NCBI GenBank assembly: GCA_002412775.1
Contig: DHVT01000026.1
Span: 62,001 to 126,000, forward strand
DNA: 64,000 nucleotides
From: Firmicutes bacterium UBA5201
Lineage (GTDB): Bacteria; Bacillota; Clostridia; Peptostreptococcales; Acidaminobacteraceae
Direction: 5' to 3'
Numbering within the stretch: the stretch's first letter is position 1; each line of letters begins with the position of its first letter. Shown piece after piece: positions 16,737 through 26,700 of the stretch. The position numbers and the translations under genes are program-made. The notes below the pieces were generated by a model. That model had not been told where the DNA came from, made no database searches, and saw nothing but the letters and a program-made list of their open reading frames with translations.

Positions 16737-19375
16737 ATCCATTCATAATGGAGTTTATTTTGAGCGATACCGAAGGCCATTGTTCCAACGCCTCTAGGCA
16801 GTTGAATGACTTTCACGCCATTTCTGTAAATCAATGTCGCAGACTGCGCGGACGATGGAAATACGACAGTGACATCTGTTCCACGATCCACTAGATTGCC
16901 CAGCAGTTCAAACAGCAAATCGCCTTCGAGACGATCCTTGAACTGGTAACTGTCGCTCATGGAAATCACTATTGGACTCATAGGGTTTTCTTTGGTGAAT
17001 GCAATAAGATTCTTCCACTGTGCCACATTGCTTTGTCTGATGGATCCATCCTTGTTGACCATGGTCAGATAATGGATGCCTCCGATGAACTGCTTTGAAT
17101 ATTTCGTCTCAACTTTTACTTTTGAGTCCGAAGGCAGATAGTTCACACGGACCTGTCTGTTACTGATATTGCGTATCGCATCCGGCAACCTGAACTCAGT
17201 GATGCCCTTCACGCGAGTGATGTTTGCCGGAACATTGATGGAAAGATTATGTGAAACCACTGCTTCTACGTCATCAATGATGATATAACCGGAATCCTTG
17301 AGAAGCGGATCCACTTCAGCGAGATAAATTCTGTCCAGTGCAAATGGTGCGACCAAATTGTTAGGGACTTCAGCGGTCAAATATTTCCAACCTGTCCAGT
17401 TGACATTTTTCGCAAATGTCAAGTTGACGGAAGTGCCATTCGCATCCGTTATACGTCCTCTTAACCAGTGAGCGTTTCCGTAATCTCCAAATGCCCATAA
17501 ACCGATGGCTTGTGTGCCCGCTTGAAGCTGCTTTGGAGTAGTGATATTCATGTAAGCGGCTCTTGTCACATCATGATTGGAAAAATCATAACTCAATAAT
17601 CCGCCCGAACCTGTTTTTCCGCCATCTGCTATCTCTTGGTAATTGCCGGACATCAGAAGTGGAAAACTTGAAAACGTGGCGGTAGGTGTCTCAAAATCGT
17701 GTAAAAGTACTTTAGTCGTTCCGACACCTGCTGGAACATAAGTGGTCAATCCGTCAAATGAGAACTCCAGAATGCCTTGACTGACACCTGCACCGGTAGT
17801 CAATGTCCCCGAAGCTGAATCATAAGTTCCGATTGCTTCTGGAATTTTCGCAGACACCAACCATGGCTCTATCTGGATCACGTCACCCGTTTGGGTTTGT
17901 ACTGAAAACTTGACGATTTGGGTTTGATTGCCTGCCATTTTGACTTGTGCTGGAGAGACCATCAATCGGATTGCGTCTTTGCTCACCACAATATCTTTGG
18001 TAGCTGTCTTACCATTATATTCCGCAGTAATCTTGCCTTTTCCAGCACTCTTTGGATATAATTTTCCGTTTTCAAAGACACCTTCTATGCCGGAAACACT
18101 CCATTTCACCGCACTTTGATCAACGTTCAGTGCTGTATAATTCGTATCAATAGCTGTTATTGACACTGGCATAGGTGTACCTAGAAAAACACGATCCTGT
18201 TTCAATTCGATTTGAATCTCATTCAATACAGGTGATTCCACCAAAATTTTCTCTACTCCAAGCGCAGTGAAAATTCTTCTTTCCGATTGTTCAGAAGGAA
18301 AGTTGAGTGTGCTGAGTTGGGTCGTCCATGGTGATTTCGCCACCATTTGAGTCGATCCGCCACCATCAAAATTGATGCCTTCAAAGGCACCAAGACTAAT
18401 AAGAATCTCGGCCAGTTCCGTTTGAGTCACACCTCTGTATGAATTTGTTCTGCCATCTACAGTAACTAGAATGACTTCTTTTCTATCTTGCGTTATTCCA
18501 AGACCTGTACGGGGATGTTTGCCATTGATGTTTTGGGAAAACTGGGTTACAACTTTTCCCGCTGAAACCAATTGAGCGCCTCCACCGACACTGAGATCCA
18601 TGAATCTGAAATTGACGTCATAATTGACTGTGATAGCGTCTCCCACACGAAGTTTTTGAGTGATCTCAGCTCTTCGTGTTCCAACTGCTGCGATTACATA
18701 TGCATTCTCACTCAATTCAAATGGTGCTCCATTTGTTCTGATTTCATGAATGTAACCATCTTTGACATACATTTCCACTATATCCGCCTCTATGGCTCCA
18801 CCGTAAGATTGTTTGGCCCAATTGTGGTCGAACAAAATCAGACGATTTTCTGTCACATAAGGTTTATTGATGTAGTCCAAAGTGAATGTCGATGTGCCAT
18901 TGGTGATGGTGTTGTTGGGTGAATTGATGTATGCGATAAATGGCATACCTGATGTTGAGACATTGAAAGATGCAAATTCGTCAATGCCGACACTTGTTGA
19001 GATCAAATTCCCTTTGTTGACGATGTTTCCAAGTGATGTGGCGCCAAAAAAATCGGTGTTGATCGCTGCTACAATCGTACTGTTCACATCATTTTTTTTG
19101 ACGATGTTGGTCAAAGTGTCACGATTGGTCAGATACTGATCTGTAATAGCGGTCAAGCTTACATTTTTGGTCAGGTCAATGCGCATCACATTGAGATTGA
19201 TCCAACCTTCATTTGTAAATGTCCTGATGTTTTGATGCGTTACGCCATCCGCATATTTTGAAATTGCGGATTCCTGTCTGTAAATCGGGTCGTATGCGGC
19301 AAATGATGTCGAAGACAACATCAAGAGTCCTGCCAATACTGTTGAAGCTATAACTTTCTTCATGCCATTTTTCAT
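16730..19375 (-). CDS. Exported phosphodiester glycosidase (NAGPA domain) with Ig-like repeats
   Basis: An 881-residue secreted protein. The signal peptide spans about residues 1-28 (KKVIASTVLAGLLMLSSTSFA). The NAGPA-like phosphodiester glycosidase domain (about 60-380) shows the family signature GLGITQDRKEVILVTVDGR followed by GINFDGGGSTQM. Ig-like and carbohydrate-binding-like beta domains follow (about 385-720) and a C-terminal region of unknown role. Such enzymes cleave sugar-1-phosphodiesters, for example in wall polymers or glycan caps. The ATG at 19375 with AGGTGG five bp upstream is preferred to the GTG at 19384. It lies downstream of the motor pair on the same strand. Confidence 0.85.
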   Translation of the reverse strand: MKNGMKKVIASTVLAGLLMLSSTSFAAYDPIYRQESAISKYADGVTHQNIRTFTNEGWINLNVMRIDLTKNVSLTAITDQYLTNRDTLTNIVKKNDVNSTIVAAINTDFFGATSLGNIVNKGNLISTSVGIDEFASFNVSTSGMPFIAYINSPNNTITNGTSTFTLDYINKPYVTENRLILFDHNWAKQSYGGAIEADIVEMYVKDGYIHEIRTNGAPFELSENAYVIAAVGTRRAEITQKLRVGDAITVNYDVNFRFMDLSVGGGAQLVSAGKVVTQFSQNINGKHPRTGLGITQDRKEVILVTVDGRTNSYRGVTQTELAEILISLGAFEGINFDGGGSTQMVAKSPWTTQLSTLNFPSEQSERRIFTALGVEKILVESPVLNEIQIELKQDRVFLGTPMPVSITAIDTNYTALNVDQSAVKWSVSGIEGVFENGKLYPKSAGKGKITAEYNGKTATKDIVVSKDAIRLMVSPAQVKMAGNQTQIVKFSVQTQTGDVIQIEPWLVSAKIPEAIGTYDSASGTLTTGAGVSQGILEFSFDGLTTYVPAGVGTTKVLLHDFETPTATFSSFPLLMSGNYQEIADGGKTGSGGLLSYDFSNHDVTRAAYMNITTPKQLQAGTQAIGLWAFGDYGNAHWLRGRITDANGTSVNLTFAKNVNWTGWKYLTAEVPNNLVAPFALDRIYLAEVDPLLKDSGYIIIDDVEAVVSHNLSINVPANITRVKGITEFRLPDAIRNISNRQVRVNYLPSDSKVKVETKYSKQFIGGIHYLTMVNKDGSIRQSNVAQWKNLIAFTKENPMSPIVISMSDSYQFKDRLEGDLLFELLGNLVDRGTDVTVVFPSSAQSATLIYRNGVKVIQLPRGVGTMAFGIAQNKLHYEWMK

Positions 19376-19465
19376 TAGTCCCACCTCGTTTTCAGTATAG
19401 CCCTATTATACACAACGTTTGTTGCTGGCAAATAATAAAAGGATTAAAAGATTATGACAAGTGAA

Positions 19466-19494
19466 ATCCCGGTTCTGATGGCAGCAACCGGGAT
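19466..19494 (-). terminator. Hairpin after the OmpA/MotB-like gene
   Basis: A perfect 9-bp stem, ATCCCGGTT / AACCGGGAT, lies just past the stop codon. The following tract on the minus strand is only moderately T-rich, so termination may be partial. Confidence 0.5.
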
Positions 19495-19500
19495 CTGTGT

Positions 19501-20436
19501 CTAATCAAATGTTTTTATCGAATCCAACAAATATTCGTTGATGACATCCTGTACATGTGTATCTCTTAGAATGATGCTGATCTCTATTCTTCTATTTTGT
19601 GCATACGCCTCTTCACTTGTTCCGGAAACCACTGGTCTGAACTCCGAATAGGAGCTTGCCAGGAAGTAATCCGCATAATCGGTTTCAAGACTTGGGTTGG
19701 AAGACATCAGATAATTCACAACAGCTGTGGCCCGTCTGGTTCCAAGTTCCCTGTTGCTGTTTCCTGTTCCACGGTCGTCCGTATGACCTTGGATATTGAT
19801 GGCGTCGATGCTCTCCCGGATATCCGGATTCGAAAGCACAGTCTCGAACGCTTCAGCAAGTTGATCCAGCAGTGACCGCCCTTCACTTTTTACAGCGTAG
19901 GAATATCGATCAAACAAGAGCGATTCGTTGATGACAATGTTGCCATTGTCGCTGATGGACACCAGAGCCTCACCTGCCTGGTTGGTTTTACCCAGCACAT
20001 CCTCGATGGAATCCTTGACAGCGGTCAGCACGTCAAGTCTGAGGATGGCGATGCCTTGTAATTTTTGCCTCAAATCACCCAGTTCCTGGTTGCTGCTGGC
20101 GATGATTTCTCTTTGGCGGTCTATTTCTTCACTTGAAAGTGTGAGTGCGATTTGTCCGGCTTCGACTTCTGCCATCGTTTGATCCAGTTCGATCTTGAGC
20201 AATCTGAGATTGTTTTCCGCTTGACTGATCTCAAGTTGACTGGCTTCAAGTTGTTTCTGGCTGTCATCCAATTCTTTTCTCAGGAATTCGAGATTCTTTC
20301 CTGCGATGATGTTGTTGATGTACATAAGAAACATCAGAAAGAAAAGGATGATGGCAATGGTCGAAATCATATCGGTAAAAGACGGCCAAAAATTTTCAGG
20401 TTCAGAGTGTATGTCTCTTCTTTTACGCGTTTTCAT
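19501..20436 (-). CDS. MotB/OmpA-like motor subunit (ZorB-like)
   Basis: A 311-residue protein with one N-terminal membrane segment (about 20-44) preceded by WPSFTDMIST. Its Asp is placed like the ion-binding aspartate of MotB/ExbD/ZorB. A coiled coil of about 70 residues (about 50-120) and a C-terminal OmpA peptidoglycan-binding domain (about 180-300, with INIQGHTDDRGTGNSNRELG) follow. It lies 12 bp after the MotA-like gene. Together they should form a 5:2 ion-driven rotary complex anchored in the wall. No flagellar genes are nearby, and ZorC/ZorD/ZorE are absent, so a defence role is not established. Confidence 0.8.
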   Translation of the reverse strand: MKTRKRRDIHSEPENFWPSFTDMISTIAIILFFLMFLMYINNIIAGKNLEFLRKELDDSQKQLEASQLEISQAENNLRLLKIELDQTMAEVEAGQIALTLSSEEIDRQREIIASSNQELGDLRQKLQGIAILRLDVLTAVKDSIEDVLGKTNQAGEALVSISDNGNIVINESLLFDRYSYAVKSEGRSLLDQLAEAFETVLSNPDIRESIDAINIQGHTDDRGTGNSNRELGTRRATAVVNYLMSSNPSLETDYADYFLASSYSEFRPVVSGTSEEAYAQNRRIEISIILRDTHVQDVINEYLLDSIKTFD

Positions 20437-20448
20437 GACGCTCCTCCC

Positions 20449-21390
20449 TTATTGTTTTTTACCGTTTTCTTTCATGCCTTCCGTAAAGTCCTCAAATGCC
20501 AAAGACATTCTTTCGATATTGGACTTCAAATGGTGGTTGAACTCTGAAAAATCACGGGTATTGGAAGAAAAAGTCTGAATTGAATCGTCAAATCCCTTGA
20601 GACTATGCTCTATGGTATCCGCGGTATCCTTCATGCTGTTGGACGCCACGGTCAAACGATAGCTCATCGCTTCAGAGACAGATTGAATATCTCTGGACAG
20701 ACGACCTGCAAGTTCTTCAAATGCCACTTCCAGTGGAGTTCTACCCTCTTCATCAATTACGGTCAGATCGGTCGATCTATGCCCAAGGACATTGTCCAGG
20801 TATTCTTCGGCCACTGCGATATAATGCCCTCTGGATTCTGCTGTACCGATGAGCACCGTCAATACATTGACTATGATGGATGCGCTGATTCCAAATAGTG
20901 ACGTGGCAAAAGCGACTGACATCCCGTTGATCGAACTGAGCAATCCTCCGGTGATCAGATTCACATCGCCTATCAAAGCCTCACTTGTGGAAGATAAAAG
21001 TTGCACCAATTCTGATATGGAGAGTGTCAATCCAAAAAATGTTCCTACGAGTCCCAATATGATCATCAGTCCCGAAGCTCTACCTATAAAGCGTTCACCG
21101 ACCAACGTTTTCGACATGTAGGTCTGGATGTTCTTGTCAATTATAGCTGGAGTATTCACTTCTGAAATTCGAAAATCCATAGCGGACTTGAAATCATCTG
21201 TGATCACATTGTTGATCTCGTATTTGAATATCTTGCTTTTTCGATTCGAGTCATCCATGAGATCGTATACAAGCGACATGTATTTGGTCTTGATCTTGAA
21301 AAGCGCAATAACAGTCAGTGCTAGAACGAGCAAAATCAGAATGATTATGATTTGCCCGATGGGGTTCATCTTGAGTAATAAATCTAACAT
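20449..21390 (-). CDS. MotA/TolQ/ExbB-like proton channel subunit (ZorA-like)
   Basis: About 313 residues with a first membrane helix at about 12-30 and two more in the central block. Between them runs GLVGTFFGLTLSISELVQLL, typical of MotA/TolQ/ExbB. The C-terminal 90 residues are a helical, coiled-coil-prone tail, shorter than the long tail of classical ZorA. The start at 21390 has a perfect AAGGAGG site; the longer frame to 21504 does not. It is the partner of the OmpA-domain gene and divergent from a two-component sensor. Confidence 0.8.
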   Translation of the reverse strand: MLDLLLKMNPIGQIIIILILLVLALTVIALFKIKTKYMSLVYDLMDDSNRKSKIFKYEINNVITDDFKSAMDFRISEVNTPAIIDKNIQTYMSKTLVGERFIGRASGLMIILGLVGTFFGLTLSISELVQLLSSTSEALIGDVNLITGGLLSSINGMSVAFATSLFGISASIIVNVLTVLIGTAESRGHYIAVAEEYLDNVLGHRSTDLTVIDEEGRTPLEVAFEELAGRLSRDIQSVSEAMSYRLTVASNSMKDTADTIEHSLKGFDDSIQTFSSNTRDFSEFNHHLKSNIERMSLAFEDFTEGMKENGKKQ

Positions 21391-21521
21391 CTTAAGCCTC
21401 CTTGAAAAATGAAGTGATATTTTTAATCTTAACATATGAAATACTAAAAATTCCCAATGTAAAAGATTTTTAATATAATTGTTCATAATTTCGTTATTTT
21501 TCATTTAGAAAAAGGATAGGA

Positions 21522-21530
21522 TGTTATAAT
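21522..21530 (+). promoter_or_regulatory. Extended -10 promoter of the histidine kinase gene
   Basis: TGTTATAAT at 21522-21530 is an ideal extended -10 element, 37 bp before the ATG. No strong -35 box is visible, which fits an extended -10 promoter. Confidence 0.6.
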
Positions 21531-21566
21531 ATAATTAATACTATTAAATGAACAACGAGGCGATCC

Positions 21567-23075
21567 ATGAAAATCAAAACCAAATTTATATTTGCACTCA
21601 TCTTATTGGTCTTGCTCCCTGCTGCTTTCACTGTTTCTGTGACCAGTAATTTTTTGAGTGAGAACCTCAATTTCATACATTTCTTCGACACCTATTTCGA
21701 CATTTTCAACAACTTTTCAAAAATATCCACTGAGTTTGAATATTACGTGACCCCATATTCGGAATCACCGGAGTTTTTTCTTTCCGAATCATTCAGACGC
21801 GACGCGAAAGAACGTTTCAGTTCCACATTTTTGATTGTTGAAGTTGCTGAAAGCGGCAATGTGCTATTTACCACATATTCAGAGGACCTGTCGGATGCGA
21901 CCTTTATAGAAAATTGGTTCTATAAGCAACTGGCACCTAATCTCCCAAACGAACATTATTCCTTAAAACATCATCATTTTGAAAGACTGAACGGCAACGC
22001 CATCGACGTCAGACTCAAAATTGACAGCACTCGACTCGAGCTCGCCTATCAGTCTTTTGAAAGGGTTTTCTTCTTGCTTTATGGCGCTTTCAACCTCATT
22101 TTACTGGCTTTTCTGATCGCTTGGATTTCCAATCCGATCAAGCACAGTATCCAAAAGCTTACGTTTACCACCAATGAGATTCGTAAGGGCAATTTGAGCG
22201 CTGAACTGTCCTACAATGAAAACGACGATTTTGAAGAGCTTGCCCAAAGTATTGAAAGCATGCGCCAATCTCTCAAGAGGTCGGTTGAAAAACAAAAGCT
22301 TCTCGAAAGCGAGAAAAAAGAGTTGATCGCCAACATTTCCCACGACCTCAGGACCCCGATCACTTCCATCAGAGGTTATGTCCAGGGTCTGAAAGATGGT
22401 GTGGCCAGAACTGCTACCACCCAAAAGGAATATTTGGATATCATTGAATCCAAGACCTATATGATTGAAAGTCTCGTTAACGATCTCGCCGAATTCACAG
22501 GTTATGACACGAACTCCATCAAGCTGAACAAACAAGTCATTGATTTGAGAAGCTTTTTGTTCGACTGTGTGGATGAGCTGGAAAATGACGTCACCAAATT
22601 TGGCGGACAGCTGTACTTGCACTACATCATAAAGGACACCATGATCGAGGTGGATCCTGAAAAATTGATGCGGGTTTTCATCAATCTCATTGAAAATGCC
22701 GTCAAATATCGCAGTGAAAAACCTATAGAAATCGTCATCCTGGCCAATAGAGACGACGACGGCGTATTCATCAACATCTCCGACAATGGAATCGGAGTGC
22801 CCGAGCCCGATTTGGACCGAATCTTCGACCGTTTCTACAGATCTGACAAATCGAGGAACCTGGATGTCGGTGGCAATGGCATCGGACTCAGCATTTGCAA
22901 AGAAATCATCGAAGCCCACGGTGGAAAAATCTCCGCCACTGGCAATGATATCAATGGCCTGACCATTTCCATCCGTTTAAAGGCGTACGAAGACATTGAA
23001 ATTGTTCCTGTGCAACACAAAAAAAACAAGTCATGGAGAGAAAAATATGGAAAAAATACTGATCATAGAAGATGA
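21567..23075 (+). CDS. Membrane sensor histidine kinase
   Basis: A 502-residue HK. Order: membrane helix (about 7-29), extracellular sensor (about 30-165), second helix (about 170-190), HAMP (about 190-243), HisKA with the phosphoacceptor His259 in ISHDLRTP, and HATPase (N box NLIENAVKY, G1 DNGIGVP, G2 GGNGIGLSI). The sensor domain has no recognised family. It overlaps the response regulator gene by 29 bp, so the two are co-expressed. Targets are unknown; the adjacent convergent surface-protein genes are candidates by position only. Confidence 0.92.
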   Translation: MKIKTKFIFALILLVLLPAAFTVSVTSNFLSENLNFIHFFDTYFDIFNNFSKISTEFEYYVTPYSESPEFFLSESFRRDAKERFSSTFLIVEVAESGNVLFTTYSEDLSDATFIENWFYKQLAPNLPNEHYSLKHHHFERLNGNAIDVRLKIDSTRLELAYQSFERVFFLLYGAFNLILLAFLIAWISNPIKHSIQKLTFTTNEIRKGNLSAELSYNENDDFEELAQSIESMRQSLKRSVEKQKLLESEKKELIANISHDLRTPITSIRGYVQGLKDGVARTATTQKEYLDIIESKTYMIESLVNDLAEFTGYDTNSIKLNKQVIDLRSFLFDCVDELENDVTKFGGQLYLHYIIKDTMIEVDPEKLMRVFINLIENAVKYRSEKPIEIVILANRDDDGVFINISDNGIGVPEPDLDRIFDRFYRSDKSRNLDVGGNGIGLSICKEIIEAHGGKISATGNDINGLTISIRLKAYEDIEIVPVQHKKNKSWREKYGKNTDHRR

Positions 23076-23739
23076 CCAAAGCATCGCCAGATTACAAAAG
23101 GATTACCTTGAAATCAATGGCTATGAAGTCGTCATGGAAAATACCGGTGATGTCACAAAAATCATTCCTTTACTGGAAGGGGTCTCACTCGTAGTGCTGG
23201 ATCTGATGCTGCCCAGCGGTAACGGCATCGATATCTGTAAAAAAATCCAATCCCTCAAGGATATCCCTGTCATGATTGTTTCAGCGAAAAACCAGGACAT
23301 GGACATCGTTTTGGGATTGGGAGTCGGAGCGGATGATTATATGACCAAACCTTTCAGCACAAATGAGTTCATTGCTCGAGTCAAGGCTCAATTGAGACGT
23401 TATAGCAAAATGAAGTCCTCGCCCTCCGGTACTTTTGATGATTCCAATGTCACCATCCGAAATATGGTGATCAACGAAATGACCAAGACTTTCACTGTGG
23501 GTGACATCACTTTGGATTTGACGCCCAAAGAATTTGAAATCATCCTCCTCCTCGCAAAAAACAGAGGACGTGTGTTTTCAAAAGAGGAGATTTATGAGCG
23601 TGTGTGGAAATACGACTCACTCGGTGACGCTTTCACAGTGACTGTCCATGTGAAGCGTATCCGTGAAAAGATTGAAACTGTAGCACCCAATACCCTTCTC
23701 ATTGAAACGGTTTGGGGAGTTGGTTACAAGATTGTTTAA
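23047..23739 (+). CDS. OmpR-family response regulator
   Basis: A 230-residue regulator: receiver domain (1-120) with acidic pair Glu8/Asp9/Asp10 and phosphoacceptor Asp52 in LVVLDLMLP, and a C-terminal winged helix (about 130-228) with TPKEFEIILLLAKNRGRVF and the recognition-helix region TVTVHVKRIREKI. The ATG at 23047 with GGAGAG upstream is preferred to the longer frame. It ends one base before the stop of the convergent 1609-residue gene, so there is no terminator between them. Confidence 0.92.
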   Translation: MEKILIIEDDQSIARLQKDYLEINGYEVVMENTGDVTKIIPLLEGVSLVVLDLMLPSGNGIDICKKIQSLKDIPVMIVSAKNQDMDIVLGLGVGADDYMTKPFSTNEFIARVKAQLRRYSKMKSSPSGTFDDSNVTIRNMVINEMTKTFTVGDITLDLTPKEFEIILLLAKNRGRVFSKEEIYERVWKYDSLGDAFTVTVHVKRIREKIETVAPNTLLIETVWGVGYKIV

Positions 23740-26700
23740 TCACTGACCGTAACGGGGCTGTAGAAATAAAAGATCGTAGATGTTGCCAGTAATGTCAATG
23801 TCCTCTAAACGTTCTTTTTTGACTACAGTCCCTTTTTTGACTTCAACTTCCAAATAATATGGCGGTGCAGTCCTTGAATTATCCCAGTTCAGAGTATGGT
23901 CCGCAAGGGGTAATATATAATGGATCTCCCACAGATCGGTTGACACCTGATTCAATTGAAGCGGGAAACTCACAGTGTAGCCAAAGGTGTCTTCATAGGA
24001 GTGCATATGTCCCATCGCATCGGTATAGATCATTTGCTCAAGTCTTGGCGACAATCTCAGGTTTGCAGATTCTGGATTGCCAACGGTTCTCACTCTAACC
24101 TTCACTTTTTCATGCGATAGGAATCGATGGGGTTCATTTGTCATTCGATCTCCAAACATATTGACCTGACCACGCCAATGGTTCCAATACCCTTCTACCT
24201 CAACCTCTAAAATCCTCAAAACTTCAATGATGGAAGACACTGTGTGGGTGGCCTGATTGCCTGAGGCCGTAGTCGCCGTGAACTCAAAATCATGGAGACC
24301 TTCCTCGACATTTTCGGGAATGATCTCTGAGCATCTCCACAAGGTTCTACCACTACTGTTTTTACCGGCATAAGTCATGGACCTGACCACTTCATGTTCT
24401 GTTCCCATGTAGAGTCTGACGGATACCCCCTCGGCATATTTCCCAGCTTCGGCATAAAAGTCCGTTTTTTCTCCTGCGATCATCTCATCCATGCTTCCAA
24501 TCACATCAATCGGTGTGATTACTTTGAACGGTAAGTTCACGGAGGCATCCCTTGAGCTGACGCGAATCATATAATCCCCATCCTGGGTGACAGAAGGAAT
24601 TCTGAAACTTTGCTCCAACCAATGGTGTTTACTGTCTATTTTGTCATAATTTGACATGTTGGAATATAACAATAACGCAATTGTGCCTTTGAGCTGGCCA
24701 CTTTGAGTGAGCCATTCCAATTTGACATCATGCGCCTCATGGTACTGTGTGAAAATATCTTTGATGGTGATGTATTCCGATGCCGGAAGCAATTGTGGAC
24801 TAAGTGTGGCGTCTATGATCAGTGCGGGTATCGCATCGAGCGTAAATATTCGTGCCTTCCAGTCGCTCCAAACCCCTTCGATATCTTTTACGATATATCT
24901 CACTTCATAGGTTCCCGGTGTGAGATTGTCCGGAATCGCGTAGATCCACTGACTGTCACCATCCAGCTTTCGGTACATGATTTGTCTGTCTCGTATACCT
25001 TTTTGCGCGTCTGAAAATTGATGGTCGAGGTCGTAGGACAAATCCAGCCAACTCGTCTTGTACTTTTGTAGACTTGAGTTGTAATCCCAATCGAGTGTGA
25101 AATCCGCTATGGGTTTTCTATGAACATAGATGTCCAGGGCAGGTACGTTGGATTCTTTTGCAAACTCGGGTTTGCCAATCGGCGCATCCTTGATTTTGCG
25201 ATGGACCGTGTACTTGCCCACTTTTGAGAAACTGTTTTTGACTGTTCCTGAAAATCCGGTTTCCAGATAGCTTGTTCTAGTGCCACTCTCTGCACCCATG
25301 CTGTTGTCATAGTAGTTTGCATCATGCACATATTGAAAGCCGAGTGTGGTGAGAGGATCGTTTTCCATGTCGTAGTTGGCAATGTTTGTCGCAAAAGTCT
25401 GTCCAACGAGAAGAAGCTTGCGATTGTCAACGGGGTTGTTTTCTTTGATGATGTCGTTGACCGCTTTCATGATTTCACCAAGTGGTTTTGTGGAATCAAC
25501 GTAAAATTGATGTGTGACTTGAGATCTGGTTGCGGCTTTTCCAACTAGAATCACCTTGGCATCCCCTTTATTCAGAACCGTTTGAAGATCCGTCTTGTTG
25601 TTTATGGTACTGTCTGCAAAGTAAACGATATACTTGTCTGAAGCTATTCTGAACGATGGTACGAATGTTTGCTTCACGTTTTTATAGACGGTTCCGCTGT
25701 AGTATCCTCTGTAATCGTCATACCAATTGTAATTCGATTGCCAGACCGTACTGGATTTAGAAACGGTACCTGAGTACGTTGCATATCTGCTCCAATCATA
25801 TTTCCAAGTAGATACAGTTCCATCGGCTTCATAAACAGGATAGGTGTCATAGGAATAAGAATCCTGCGAAAGCGTTCCTGTATATCCCCCACTGCTGTAG
25901 GAAATGCTTGATGGCAAATTGCTTGATGCACTCGGAGGAGCCGATCCGCTTTGTGATCTGGAGTCAGTGGCTGTAAAGGAATCCGTAACGGTCACATATC
26001 GACCATCATCCTGCATATATTGATTGTTCACCACGTCATACAAATGCAGTGTTCCTGAGTACCCATCAGAAGAATACGAACGTGTTGACGGTGGATAGCT
26101 TTCCCCTGTGTTTCGTGAGGTTGAAGCGCTTTGCGAATAGACATAAGTGTGAAGATCCCATATTTCCATATTGGCTGATATGCCCGATTGTCTCAGTGCG
26201 TTGATCCAGTTCACACGCTCTGAAACGATGGTGTTGTTGAGTTCTCTTGTAATGGCTTGATCATTGAGAATCACAACGTCTGATTCGGGAAAATCGTATT
26301 CGATGTCCGTGTAGATCTTGGTCATCGGTGCGAGGTTGTCTACATAAAATTCACGCTCTAAGGTGGCGGTTTTCTTATCTGCTGTAGTGATAAACTGCGA
26401 GAGTGTCGGTTGCCCAAATGTTTCTTCCGCATAGAACACGATCTTGTAATACCCTAGCTGTGTGGGTTTGAATTCCGTGTAGTCTGAATAGTTGCCTTGC
26501 TTTATAAGCACTTCGGGCGTTCCGTTGCCATCGTTATCGTAATAGATTTTATAAGTACTGATGCTGATATGATCTTCATCCACACTTGCGGCATCGTAGT
26601 AAAAATCAAGAGTTTCATTTCTCACAAGTGTAGAGTTCCAAACATTGGCGATCATTGCCGGAGCATGATCTTCGAGCACAAATAGTTTGTAATTATAAAT

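Noticed and set aside
19501..21390. Complete Zorya defence system
   Set aside because: Only ZorA/ZorB-like genes are present; ZorC, ZorD and ZorE are absent from both flanks.
22101..22919. 272-codon frame antisense to the histidine kinase
   Set aside because: Lies wholly within a well-supported HK, has no ribosome binding site or recognisable motif; it is an antisense shadow.
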